From Gordonia polyisoprenivorans (GTDB taxonomy: Bacteria > Actinomycetota > Actinomycetes > Mycobacteriales > Mycobacteriaceae): a stretch of DNA of 64,000 nt. The stretch's first letter is position 1, and every line of letters starts with the position of its first letter. The stretch lies in NCBI RefSeq assembly GCF_017654315.1, contig NZ_CP072203.1, positions 2,232,001 through 2,296,000 of the forward strand. The letters are read 5' to 3'. The position numbers were made by a program, and so were the translations under genes. The notes below the pieces were generated by a model. It was given only the letters and a program-made list of their open reading frames with translations. It was not told the DNA's origin and searched no databases. Positions 34,648-42,562 of this stretch are shown one piece after another.

Positions 34648-35408
34648 TTGGTGATTCGCTTGTAGGCGGCGCCGATACGCTCGATGACATCGGCGTGCCA
34701 GATCACCTCACGGTAGGCGAGCGTCTCGTAGGTGAGTGCACTGATGGGGTCCATCGCGGTGGAGCGTCGTGCCATCTCCTTGTTGTTGACTGCGGATGCG
34801 GTGGTGGTCTCGGCGATCGAGCGTGCCAGCCTCGTGGCCTCCGCGACGACGGTTCCGGTGGGTACCAGCCGGTCGAGGAGCCCGATCCGGGACGCCTCGG
34901 CCGCGTCGATCCGATCGCCGGAGAACGTCAGCAGCTTGGCCTGGCTGAGACCGACGATCTTCCAGAGGGGCGAAAAGTACGGTGTCAGGCCCATTTTGAT
35001 CTGGGGGAATCCCATGATCACGTTCTCCGCGCCGATCCGGATGTCGCAGAACACCGCGATATCGCACCCGCCGCCGAGAGCCGGGCCGCCCACCGCGGCG
35101 ATGGTCGGCTTCACATAATCCAGGAGCGTTCCGTACGCGCGCAGGCACGCAGCAGAATAGGCGTCGCGGCGCTCCTGATTGGTGAACATCGACTGCAGTT
35201 TGAGATCGAGTCCGGCGCAGAAGATCTCCTCACCACCGGTCAGTACGACGCAGGCGACGTCGTCGTCGGCCGCCCAGTCGTCGAGGCAGTCACTCAGGTC
35301 GGCGAACAGTTCCAGGCTCAAGGCATTGCGACGTTCGTAGCGGCTGAACGTGATGGTGCCGACCCCGTTGTCGATCGAGGTGGTGATTTCGGTGTATGTG
35401 CGTGTCAT
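34644..35408 (-). CDS. Enoyl-CoA hydratase/isomerase family protein
   Basis: 254-residue crotonase-fold protein. Oxyanion-hole segments EEIFCAGLDLKLQ and PALGGGCDIAVFCDIRIG are intact. In the segment where hydratases carry the first catalytic Glu the sequence reads FPQIKMGLTP (Gln instead of Glu), so it may be an isomerase, hydrolase or specialised hydratase rather than a standard beta-oxidation enzyme. ATG 35408 preferred (AGAGGA 6 nt upstream). Cotranscribed with the acyl-CoA synthetase upstream. Confidence 0.88.
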   Translation of the reverse strand: MTRTYTEITTSIDNGVGTITFSRYERRNALSLELFADLSDCLDDWAADDDVACVVLTGGEEIFCAGLDLKLQSMFTNQERRDAYSAACLRAYGTLLDYVKPTIAAVGGPALGGGCDIAVFCDIRIGAENVIMGFPQIKMGLTPYFSPLWKIVGLSQAKLLTFSGDRIDAAEASRIGLLDRLVPTGTVVAEATRLARSIAETTTASAVNNKEMARRSTAMDPISALTYETLAYREVIWHADVIERIGAAYKRITK

Positions 35409-35434
35409 GGACATTCCTCTGGTGTGTGTCGGTG

Positions 35435-37015
35435 TCAGGGGGTGGTGGAAATCGATACGTCTGATGCGGTGTGCGCACGGGCGTAGGTCTCTTGGAGCCG
35501 CTTCTTCTGCAGCTTGCCGGTGGGTGTCCGTGGTAGCGAGTCGACGAAGTCGACGGACTTGGGTGCCTTGTAGTGCGCAACTCGTTCTCGCGCATGGGCG
35601 ATCAGTTCGTCGGCGGTCGCGTCGTCGGCGCTCACCCCGGGCTCGAGAATCACCACGGCCTTGACCTGCTGACCCATCTCCGGGTCGGGGACCCCGATGA
35701 CCGCGACGTCGAAGACCTTCGGGTGCAAGGTGAGCACGTCCTCCACCTCCTGGGGGTAGATGTTGACGCCACCCGAGATGATCATGAATGTCTTGCGGTC
35801 GGTGAGGAACAGAGAGCCGTCGTCGTCGAGGTAGCCGACATCCCCGACGGTGGTCCACGTGGGATGATCGGGATGCTGTGCCTGCGCGGTCTTCTCGGGA
35901 TCTCGGTGGTATTCGAAGGGCAGCACATCGCGCTCGAAATAAATGGTTCCGGTTGCGCCGGAGGGTATCTCGTGCCCGTCGTCGTCACAGATGTGGACGA
36001 TACCCATGACGGCTCGGCCCACGGAACCGGGCTTGGCGAGCCATTGCTCCGAGGTGATGAACGTCAGGCCGTTCGCCTCGGTGGCGCTGTAGTACTCGAA
36101 GAGAATCGGCCCCAGCCAGTCGATCATCGCCCGTTTGACATCCACCGGGCACGGAGCCGCGGCGTGAACGAGGACGCGCAGCGACGACACGTCGTGGCGT
36201 GCACGCTGCTCGTCGGTGAGCTTGAGCAGCCGGACGAACATGGTGGGCACCATCTGCGTCGCGGTGATCCGGTATTTCTCGATATAGCCCAACGTCTCCT
36301 CGGCCTCGAACCGGGAGGCGATCACGACGGTGGCCCCGACTGCCAGCAGCCCGGCCGTCCAGCCCAGCGGTGCCGCGTGGTAAATCGGCGCGGTCGACAG
36401 GTAGACGTCGTCACTGCCGAGACCGAAGAATCGGTCGAGAAGCAGGTACAGGGGTTCGCCCGGCTCGTCGACCTGACGGTTGGGTAGTGGAGGTTTGATG
36501 CCCTTGGGGAAGCCCGTGGTACCGGACGAGTAGAGCATCATCGCCCCGCATGGCTGATCGGTGAGCGGTTCGCCGGCCGCGGCGAGAGCCTGTTCATACG
36601 ATCCGAAACCGTCGACACCGCCACCGAACGCGAGTTGCAGTGCAGGCGTATCGATCTGCATGTTTACCTGCAGCGCGAGGTCGGAGAGGTCGGCGGACAC
36701 GATCAGGGCGCGGGCGCCGCTGTCGGTGACGATGTAGGCAACCTCGTCGGCGGTGAGATGCCGGTTGACCGCCGTGATGTAGAGACCGGCCCGCCGGGTG
36801 CCCCAGTAGACCTCCAACGCCTCGGGGGTGTTGGTCGTCAGAAGCGCGACGGTGTCACCGGCTCGCAGACCGGCATCCACGAGTACCCGGGCGAGGGCCG
36901 CGGAGTTCCGATCGAGCTCACCATAGGTGAGTACGCGGCCGGTGTCGGCGATCACGATGGCCGGTTTGTCCGGCTGGGTGCGGGCGGTGTCGCCGGGATA
37001 GTTGGACTGGCTCAT
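35435..37015 (-). CDS. Acyl-CoA synthetase (AMP-forming)
   Basis: 526-residue ANL-family ligase activating a carboxylate to its CoA thioester via an acyl-adenylate. P-loop LYSSGTTGFPKG near 165, A5 YYSATEANG, A7 TVGDVGYLDDDG, hinge DRKTFMIISGGVNIYPQEVE and C-terminal catalytic Lys in PRTPTGKLQKKRL. Similar in pattern to mycobacterial FadD enzymes of the steroid or short/medium acyl group; substrate not readable. Start ATG 37015 (GAAGGA upstream) overlaps the thioesterase end. Second of two ligases in the operon. Confidence 0.92.
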   Translation of the reverse strand: MSQSNYPGDTARTQPDKPAIVIADTGRVLTYGELDRNSAALARVLVDAGLRAGDTVALLTTNTPEALEVYWGTRRAGLYITAVNRHLTADEVAYIVTDSGARALIVSADLSDLALQVNMQIDTPALQLAFGGGVDGFGSYEQALAAAGEPLTDQPCGAMMLYSSGTTGFPKGIKPPLPNRQVDEPGEPLYLLLDRFFGLGSDDVYLSTAPIYHAAPLGWTAGLLAVGATVVIASRFEAEETLGYIEKYRITATQMVPTMFVRLLKLTDEQRARHDVSSLRVLVHAAAPCPVDVKRAMIDWLGPILFEYYSATEANGLTFITSEQWLAKPGSVGRAVMGIVHICDDDGHEIPSGATGTIYFERDVLPFEYHRDPEKTAQAQHPDHPTWTTVGDVGYLDDDGSLFLTDRKTFMIISGGVNIYPQEVEDVLTLHPKVFDVAVIGVPDPEMGQQVKAVVILEPGVSADDATADELIAHARERVAHYKAPKSVDFVDSLPRTPTGKLQKKRLQETYARAHTASDVSISTTP

Positions 37016-37017
37016 GA

Positions 37018-37899
37018 TCATTCCTTCTCGGGTGATGGCCGGTTCGGGCGGCTGAGGGTGGCCGTGGCGCGGGTGCCGACCCCATGGGTACCGGCGAGCT
37101 CCGCCTCGACGGTGCCGAACGCCCGGCCGAGCCGTCGCTCGCGTACTCCGATCTGCAGCACCGAGTTGTCCGCGACGAGTGGCTTCAGGAACTCGACGCC
37201 GACGTTGACGATGCCGACCGGCTCGCCCAACCGCGCGGTCGTCACGCGTGCGATGGCCTCGCACAGGGCAGCGGCCTGCACGCCGCCATGGGTCACCCCG
37301 GACGGATTGGCGATGGCATCTCCGGTGGGCAGTGTGCCGGTGCCGGAGCGGTGATCGATCTCGAGGTGCAGCAGGTCGGACAGGCTCGCCGACGGGGCAG
37401 ATGTCGACCGCGCCACGTAGGGGTGGGGAAGAGGAACATCAACGGCGACAAAGGCACCCATGCCGGTGGCGACCAATGCGCCGTCGGCGGTGCGGAACTC
37501 GGCGGTACTCATCGAGAGCGCATCGGAGGTGAACGATCGGCGGCCGATGCCGCGTATCGACGTCGCAGACCACAGCGTCGGAGCGTGCACATTGAGGTCC
37601 ATCCGTAGGGTGACGGCGCTGGTGATCGAGCAACCCCCGAGCGCGGCCCGGGCGAGTAACAGGTCGAGCGCGACCGTCAGCCAGCCAGGATTCGCATCCG
37701 CTTGTGGCTTGTGCGTGTCCGCCGCAACATGGTTGTCCGTCGAACCGACGAGTCGAACGCCGAACAGTTCGTCGGGAATACCCGTCGGCCCTGTCAGACC
37801 GGTGAAAGAGTCGGCACAGTCCCGGTAGTCGTCGACGAATCGTAGGGTGTCGAGGTCGGACTCGAGGCGGTTCGTGGAACCCGGCATCTGATCAGTCAC
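37018..37899 (-). CDS. Double-hotdog acyl-CoA thioesterase-like protein
   Basis: 293 residues with two hotdog halves. The C-terminal half contains DAIANPSGVTHGGVQAAALCEAIARV, the PaaI-type active-site motif (HGG), followed by NVGVEFLKPLVADNSVLQIGV. The N-terminal half (PGWLTVALDLLLARAALGGCSIT) looks like a diverged copy without the HGG. Probably trims or proofreads acyl-CoA intermediates of the flanking ligases. Overlaps the upstream ligase by 8 bp. Confidence 0.82.
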   Translation of the reverse strand: MTDQMPGSTNRLESDLDTLRFVDDYRDCADSFTGLTGPTGIPDELFGVRLVGSTDNHVAADTHKPQADANPGWLTVALDLLLARAALGGCSITSAVTLRMDLNVHAPTLWSATSIRGIGRRSFTSDALSMSTAEFRTADGALVATGMGAFVAVDVPLPHPYVARSTSAPSASLSDLLHLEIDHRSGTGTLPTGDAIANPSGVTHGGVQAAALCEAIARVTTARLGEPVGIVNVGVEFLKPLVADNSVLQIGVRERRLGRAFGTVEAELAGTHGVGTRATATLSRPNRPSPEKE

Positions 37900-39514
37900 T
37901 CAGCCGCGCGCCGTATTCGGTGGCGAGGTCGGGAATGGTCGGGAGCCGGAACTTCTGGATCTTTCCCGACGCGGTGGTCGTGATCGACTCCACGACATGC
38001 CATTCGACCGGAAACTTGACGCGCGCGAGTGTGAGGCCGTCGAGGTGGCGCAGGTACTTGTCCGCGCCGGTCCACGCGACCCCGTCCGCGAGGCTGATCC
38101 AGGTGCCCACGGCTTCGCCGAAGCGTTCGTCGGGCACCGCGGTCACCGCCGCCTGAGCGATGTCGGGATGCGACAACAGGGCGGCCTCGATGTCCTGCGT
38201 GGAGAACTTCTCACCGCCACGATTGACGATGTCCTTGGACCGCCCGGTCATCCGGACCCAACCGTCGGCGACGAGCCCGACATCCCCGGGGTAGAACCAG
38301 CCATCGCCGTCGATCTGCGCCGCGGTGACGACGGGATCGGTGTAGCCGTCGAACAATTGGGGTCCGCGGATGCGGAATTCACCGATCTCGCCGTCGGCCA
38401 GTGGCTGCCGCTGGTCGTCGACCGCCTCGATCTCGATCCCGTCGAGCAGGCATCCGTCCCACTCGGCACGCTGGTCGACCGATTGCGATCGGTCTGCGGC
38501 GGTACAGATTCCGGCGGTTTCGGTCATCCCGTAGCAGCGCGTCGCCCGGATGCCCACGGTCTGCGCGTCGCGTACCAGACCGGGCGAGATGGTCGCTCCG
38601 GCGCACATGTAGTCGTCGAGACGGTGCCGCGTGCCGGCTCCCTTGCGGTACCGGTCGACCAGTTCCTGCAGAAAGACCGTCGCGCCCATCATGAGCGTGA
38701 CGCCCTCACGTTCGATGATCTCGACGGCTGTATCGGCATCCCAGCCCGGCATGATCACCGAACGCGCACCCAAGAACGCGGGAAAGATCACCCCCGCGAC
38801 GAAACCGCCGAGGTGTGACAACGGGGTTGCGGCGGCGAGCACCGTCGTCTCGTCGAGTTCCATCACCGAGGCGAAGTTGCGGAGGTGGGCGATCAGCGCC
38901 CGCGACGACAGCAGGGCGCCCTTGGGCGCCGACGTCGTGCCGGACGTGTAGAGGATGAGCGCCGGCTCCTCGGCTGCCAGCGGAGCGGGGAGCTCGGCCG
39001 TCGGCGCTGACCCGATCGCGGGAACCCGGGTCCAGCCGTCAGCGTTGCCGCCCACCAAGAACTTCATGCGCGGTCGGTGTCCGAGTTTGTCGAGCGCCGT
39101 GTCGATCTCGCGCCACGGCGACCTCGTTGCCAATGCGTGGGCCACAGCGATCACCGTCGGACGGGCGTCGGCGATGATCTGGGCCGTCTCGTGTTCGCGA
39201 TAGATCGGCACCACCGGAACGTTGACCGCGCCGATCCGGAAGGCCGCCACCTGGAGCACCAGGGCTTCCAGGCAATTCGGTAACTGGACCAGTACCCGGT
39301 CGCCCCGGCGCACACCGCCCGCCACCATCGCCGAGCCCACCGCTTCGGTCCACGCCGAGAATTCACCGTAGGACAGGCGGCTGTCGTTGAACGAGAACAA
39401 CTCCCGGTCCGGGAAGCGGGCGGCCTGGCGAGCGATCAGGTCGCCGATCCGCTCGTCGGTCCACAGTCCCAGCTCGGCGTAGTGCTGGGCGCGGTTGGCG
39501 GAACTCTTGAGCAT
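37892..39514 (-). CDS. Acyl-CoA synthetase, first gene of catabolic operon
   Basis: 540-residue AMP-forming ligase of the cyclohexanecarboxylate/long-chain type. P-loop LILYTSGTTSAPKG near 195, A5 RCYGMTETAG, A7 WFYPGDVGLVADG, hinge GRSKDIVNRGGEKFSTQDIE, and C-terminal Lys in TASGKIQKFRLP. CCGGAG lies before the ATG. Transcribed from the promoter at 39551-39566, which carries the shared GGACA-N3-TGTA element, and followed without real gaps by a thioesterase, a second ligase, a crotonase, a SnoaL-like protein and an SDR. Confidence 0.92.
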   Translation of the reverse strand: MLKSSANRAQHYAELGLWTDERIGDLIARQAARFPDRELFSFNDSRLSYGEFSAWTEAVGSAMVAGGVRRGDRVLVQLPNCLEALVLQVAAFRIGAVNVPVVPIYREHETAQIIADARPTVIAVAHALATRSPWREIDTALDKLGHRPRMKFLVGGNADGWTRVPAIGSAPTAELPAPLAAEEPALILYTSGTTSAPKGALLSSRALIAHLRNFASVMELDETTVLAAATPLSHLGGFVAGVIFPAFLGARSVIMPGWDADTAVEIIEREGVTLMMGATVFLQELVDRYRKGAGTRHRLDDYMCAGATISPGLVRDAQTVGIRATRCYGMTETAGICTAADRSQSVDQRAEWDGCLLDGIEIEAVDDQRQPLADGEIGEFRIRGPQLFDGYTDPVVTAAQIDGDGWFYPGDVGLVADGWVRMTGRSKDIVNRGGEKFSTQDIEAALLSHPDIAQAAVTAVPDERFGEAVGTWISLADGVAWTGADKYLRHLDGLTLARVKFPVEWHVVESITTTASGKIQKFRLPTIPDLATEYGARLSD

Positions 39515-39528
39515 GGGGACTCCGGAAC

Positions 39529-39548
39529 GTCAGTGTGTCGTGTCTGAC
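39529..39548. promoter_or_regulatory. Inverted repeat GTCAG-N10-CTGAC
   Basis: Five-bp arms around TGTGTCGTGT, overlapping the predicted transcription start of the ligase operon. The TCGTGTCTG core at 39538-39546 is identical to nine bases of the dyad at 59463-59482. Confidence 0.4.
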
Positions 39549-39550
39549 AA

Positions 39551-39566
39551 ACCCTACAGCATGTCC
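39551..39566 (-). promoter_or_regulatory. Shared element GGACATGCTGTAGGGT, ligase operon promoter
   Basis: Read on the minus strand. TAGGGT is the putative -10; the predicted start is near 39543, leaving a short leader with GGAG before ATG 39514. Member of the GRACA-N3-TGTANNGT set. Confidence 0.6.
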
Positions 39567-39587
39567 GGAAATTATGGAAATAAAAAC

Positions 39588-39603
39588 GAACGCTGTGTAC
39601 GAT
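39588..39603 (+). promoter_or_regulatory. Shared element GAACGCTGTGTACGAT, crotonase promoter
   Basis: TACGAT is the putative -10 for the divergent crotonase gene at 39681. Differs from the consensus in GAACG for GAACA. Lies 21 bp from the oppositely oriented element at 39551-39566, so the two divergent promoters could be controlled together. Confidence 0.5.
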
Positions 39604-39680
39604 TTGTGTGTCGCTTGAACCGACCCGCGATCGACGCCGTGTTGATCACGTAATCCACTGGGAAATAAGGACTATCACTG

Positions 39681-40472
39681 ATGTCGAGATATGAGTACCT
39701 GTTGACCTCGATCGAGGACGGCGTCGGCATCATGACGCTGAACCATCCCGAGAAGCGCAACGCGTTGGGATGGGAACTACATCACGAGATCATCGCGGCG
39801 CTCGAGGAATGGGCCTACGACGACGAGGTGGCGGCGGTTCTGATCATCGGTACCGAGGAGTACTTCTGCGCGGGCTGGGCGCTCGATGTCCTGCAGGACA
39901 CGAAGGACTCCGATCGCACCAGGTTCACGGATCTGGCGTTGCGTTTGATGGTGGCGATCTATGACTATCGAAAGCCCACGATCGCCGCCGCCGCCGGGGT
40001 CTGCCCGGGCTACGGCATGGATGTTGCCAACATGTGCGACATCACCATCGCTTCGGCAAATGCCTCATTTGGTTCCACCCAGGTCAAGTACGCGATGAAC
40101 GGCTTTTACCACGGCATGCTGGGCAAGATGAACACGCAGCGGGCCCGTCGTATGTTGTTCACCGGCGACCCGATCTCGGCGGAGGAGGCGGTGCGGGTCG
40201 GACTCGTCGACGAGGTGGTCGAGGTGGGCACGCTCCGGGAAAGCGCTCTCGCGCTGGCGAAACAGATCGCCGAGAACGGTGCGGAACTGACCTCGGTGTT
40301 GAAAGAGGTCGCCTTGCGAGCACAGAACATGGATCACGTCGGTGCGACCGCCTACGAATTGCGGGTCACCCATGATCTGGTGCAGCGCGGCCTGTTCGCC
40401 AAGCGGATCGCGACCGGGCTCGAGCGGCTGAAGTCGGGTCGGAGCAGGGCGACCGAGCGGACCGCGCTGTGA
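39681..40472 (+). CDS. Enoyl-CoA hydratase/isomerase family protein
   Basis: 263-residue crotonase-fold protein. N-terminal TLNHPEKRNALGWELHHEI, oxyanion-hole segments EEYFCAGWALDVLQ and AGVCPGYGMDVANMCDI. Unusual: the first catalytic Glu position reads FGSTQVKYAMNGFYHGML, so both classical hydratase Glu residues appear absent, and the Gly-Gly pair of the second oxyanion segment is GYG. May act as another type of crotonase (hydrolase, isomerase, C-C lyase). Single gene, divergent from the ligase operon and ended by a strong hairpin. Confidence 0.87.
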   Translation: MSRYEYLLTSIEDGVGIMTLNHPEKRNALGWELHHEIIAALEEWAYDDEVAAVLIIGTEEYFCAGWALDVLQDTKDSDRTRFTDLALRLMVAIYDYRKPTIAAAAGVCPGYGMDVANMCDITIASANASFGSTQVKYAMNGFYHGMLGKMNTQRARRMLFTGDPISAEEAVRVGLVDEVVEVGTLRESALALAKQIAENGAELTSVLKEVALRAQNMDHVGATAYELRVTHDLVQRGLFAKRIATGLERLKSGRSRATERTAL

Positions 40473-40496
40473 TCCCCGTATGAGACGACGATCCCC

Positions 40497-40539
40497 GACA
40501 CTGCTGCGCCCCGGTGAGTACCCGGGGCGCAGCAGTGTC
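40497..40539. terminator. Strong bidirectional hairpin terminator
   Basis: Perfect 18-bp arms, GACACTGCTGCGCCCCGG and CCGGGGCGCAGCAGTGTC, with a 7-nt loop. Lies between the convergent crotonase (+) and acyl-CoA dehydrogenase (-) genes and can serve both. No T-run. Confidence 0.9.
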
Positions 40540-40555
40540 AGGGGGAGCGGTTGTC

Positions 40556-41728
40556 TCACAGGCCGATCGAGCGACCGATGATCTCCTTCATGATCTCGGT
40601 GGTGCCGCCGTAGATCGTCTGGATGCGGGCATCGACAAACGCACGACTGACCGGATACTCCTTCATGTATCCGTACCCGCCGTGCAGTTGTAGGCACCGA
40701 TCGGCGACGCGCATCTGCAGTTCGGTGGTCCACCACTTGGCCTTTGCCGCCTGCACCGGCGAAAGCTCCTTGCGGACATGCAGTTGTACACAGTGATCGA
40801 CGAACACCCGGGCGATGTCGACCTCGGTCTCGAGTTCGGCGAGGAGGAAACGGCTGTTCTGGAAGGACCCGATCGATTGGCCGAAGGCCTTGCGATCCTT
40901 GACATAGTCGATGGTCCGGGTGAGTGTCCCCTCGGCCGCGGCAACCGCGGTCACCGCCAGCGACAGCCGCTCCTGGGGAAGGTTGCGCATGAGTTGGTAG
41001 AAGCCCTCGCCCTCGTCGCCGAGCCGATTGGTGATCGGGACCCGGACGTCGGTGAAGGCCAGTTCGCTGGTGTCCTGCCCGTGCAGGCCGAGCTTGTCGA
41101 GGTTGCGGCCTTTCTCGAAGCCGGGTGTGCCATCTTCCACCACAACCAATGTCAGGCCTTTGTGTGTGTCATCGGAAGTACGCGCGGCGACAACGACGAG
41201 ATCGCAGTTCTGCCCGTTCGAGATGAATGTCTTGGAGCCGTTGATCACATAATGGTCTCCGTCGCGCACCGCTCGGGTCCGGATGCCCGACAGGTCGCTG
41301 CCCGTGCCCGGTTCGGTCATCGCGATGGCGCCGATGAGTGATCCGTCGGTGAGACCGGGAAGCCACCGTTGCTTCTGCTCGTCAGTGGTCAGATCGAGCA
41401 GGTACGGTCCCACGACGTCGTTCTGCAAGGCCAGGCCGAGCCCCGCCGAGCCGAAGCCGGACCTGGCGAACTCCTCGTCGACGACCGCATTGAAGCGGAA
41501 ATCGTCGATACCGGCCCCGCCGAACCGTTCGGGGGTGGGGAACAACAGCAGACCGGCCGCACCGGCCTCCTCGAAGAACCGGCGATCGACGCGCTTGTCG
41601 GCCTCCCACCGGTCGAAATCCGGCTCCACGACTCGACCGATGAATGCCGAAACCGTGTTTCGGAAGTCATCGTGGTCGGCGTCGAAGATTCGGTGGTCTG
41701 ACGAGTGTGGGCGGGTGTGGGTGGTCAT
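40556..41728 (-). CDS. Acyl-CoA dehydrogenase
   Basis: 390-residue flavoprotein oxidising acyl-CoA to enoyl-CoA. FAD/substrate segments IGAIAMTEPGTGSDLSG and YVINGSKTFISNGQNCDLVVV, C-terminal LQLHGGYGYMKEYPVSRAF and IYGGTTEIMKEIIGRSIGL. The MCAD-type Glu before GTT is Gly, and a Glu is present in LPQERLSLAV, the position of the base in long-chain and isovaleryl enzymes. ATG 41728 is chosen; the frame reaches further upstream through operator DNA. Divergent from a TetR regulator, with two operator-like dyads between. Confidence 0.92.
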   Translation of the reverse strand: MTTHTRPHSSDHRIFDADHDDFRNTVSAFIGRVVEPDFDRWEADKRVDRRFFEEAGAAGLLLFPTPERFGGAGIDDFRFNAVVDEEFARSGFGSAGLGLALQNDVVGPYLLDLTTDEQKQRWLPGLTDGSLIGAIAMTEPGTGSDLSGIRTRAVRDGDHYVINGSKTFISNGQNCDLVVVAARTSDDTHKGLTLVVVEDGTPGFEKGRNLDKLGLHGQDTSELAFTDVRVPITNRLGDEGEGFYQLMRNLPQERLSLAVTAVAAAEGTLTRTIDYVKDRKAFGQSIGSFQNSRFLLAELETEVDIARVFVDHCVQLHVRKELSPVQAAKAKWWTTELQMRVADRCLQLHGGYGYMKEYPVSRAFVDARIQTIYGGTTEIMKEIIGRSIGL

Positions 41729-41752
41729 GAGTTGCCTTCTGCTCCCAAAAAT

Positions 41753-41767
41753 CGAACAACATGTTCG
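41753..41767. promoter_or_regulatory. Operator dyad 1: CGAACA-ACA-TGTTCG
   Basis: Perfect 6-bp arms with 3-bp spacer, between the divergent acyl-CoA dehydrogenase and TetR genes. Its centre lies 29 bp from the second dyad. Confidence 0.7.
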
Positions 41768-41779
41768 CCTGATACCGAA

Positions 41780-41796
41780 ACCGTACACCATGTTCG
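41780..41796 (-). promoter_or_regulatory. Operator dyad 2 / shared element GAACATGGTGTACGGT
   Basis: On the minus strand GAACA, TGG, TGTACGGT, where TACGGT is the putative -10 of the acyl-CoA dehydrogenase gene. On the plus strand it is the near-palindrome CGTACA-CCA-TGTTCG, one mismatch from dyad 1. Confidence 0.65.
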
Positions 41797-41854
41797 AATT
41801 GACCCGGCTCCCTCTGGCTCACAACGTCGCCCGATCAGCGGCTAGGGTTGACCA

Positions 41855-42487
41855 ATGGCAGCACGAACACGCGAGCCGGCGCGCACCCCGGGACGCGAAC
41901 GTCAGCGGGAGACCACGATCCGCCGTGCCACCGAAGCGGCCGAGACGCTACTTGCCGACGGTGTGCCGTTCGCCGAGATCAGTGTCGAACAAGTCATCTC
42001 ACGAGCCGGGATTGCGCGCTCGACGTTCTACACACACTTCGACGATCTCGGCCACCTGCTGCGCGAACTCGGCGACGGTGTGGTCACCGAGCTGATCGTC
42101 GCCGCACGCAAATGGATGGATCTCGACGCCGACATCACCCACGATAAGCTGCGCGACGCGCTAGACGGCGTGGTCAAGGTCTACCGACACCGGCAAAAGC
42201 TCCTGGGGGCTCTGGCCGAGGCCTCCACCTCCGATCCGGCGGTGCGTGACGAGTTCCACCGGCTCCTGTCCGCCGGTCACGTCGAGCTGGCCAAACACAT
42301 CACCAGGGGGCAGGACGCGGGTACCGTTCGCCGCGACATCGATGCGGAGCCGACCGCCGGGTGGATCGTGTGGATGGTCGAACGAGGTCTGTATCAACAG
42401 ATTCGGGTCGCGAAACCACGAATGGTCACACGTCATGTCGACGCGCTGACCGAGATCATCTGGCGGGCGTTGTACGAGATCGGATGA
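41855..42487 (+). CDS. TetR-family regulator
   Basis: 210 residues: N-terminal HTH with RRATEAAETLLADGVPFAEISVEQVISRAGIARSTFYTHFDD (residues 24-65) and an all-helical ligand domain. Divergent from an acyl-CoA dehydrogenase, with two GAACA…TGTTC dyads between, so it probably represses both. TAGGGT (41843-41848) is 6 nt before the ATG, suggesting a leaderless mRNA. A prime candidate for the regulator of the shared promoter element found across 39-60 kb; its ligand would be an acyl-CoA or pathway intermediate (inference). Confidence 0.9.
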   Translation: MAARTREPARTPGRERQRETTIRRATEAAETLLADGVPFAEISVEQVISRAGIARSTFYTHFDDLGHLLRELGDGVVTELIVAARKWMDLDADITHDKLRDALDGVVKVYRHRQKLLGALAEASTSDPAVRDEFHRLLSAGHVELAKHITRGQDAGTVRRDIDAEPTAGWIVWMVERGLYQQIRVAKPRMVTRHVDALTEIIWRALYEIG

Positions 42488-42562
42488 TGTCGGATGTCTG
42501 TGTGCACCGGGACGGACCAACGCCGGATGGTTGCGATCCCCCTACCCCACGTGCGCCAGAGG

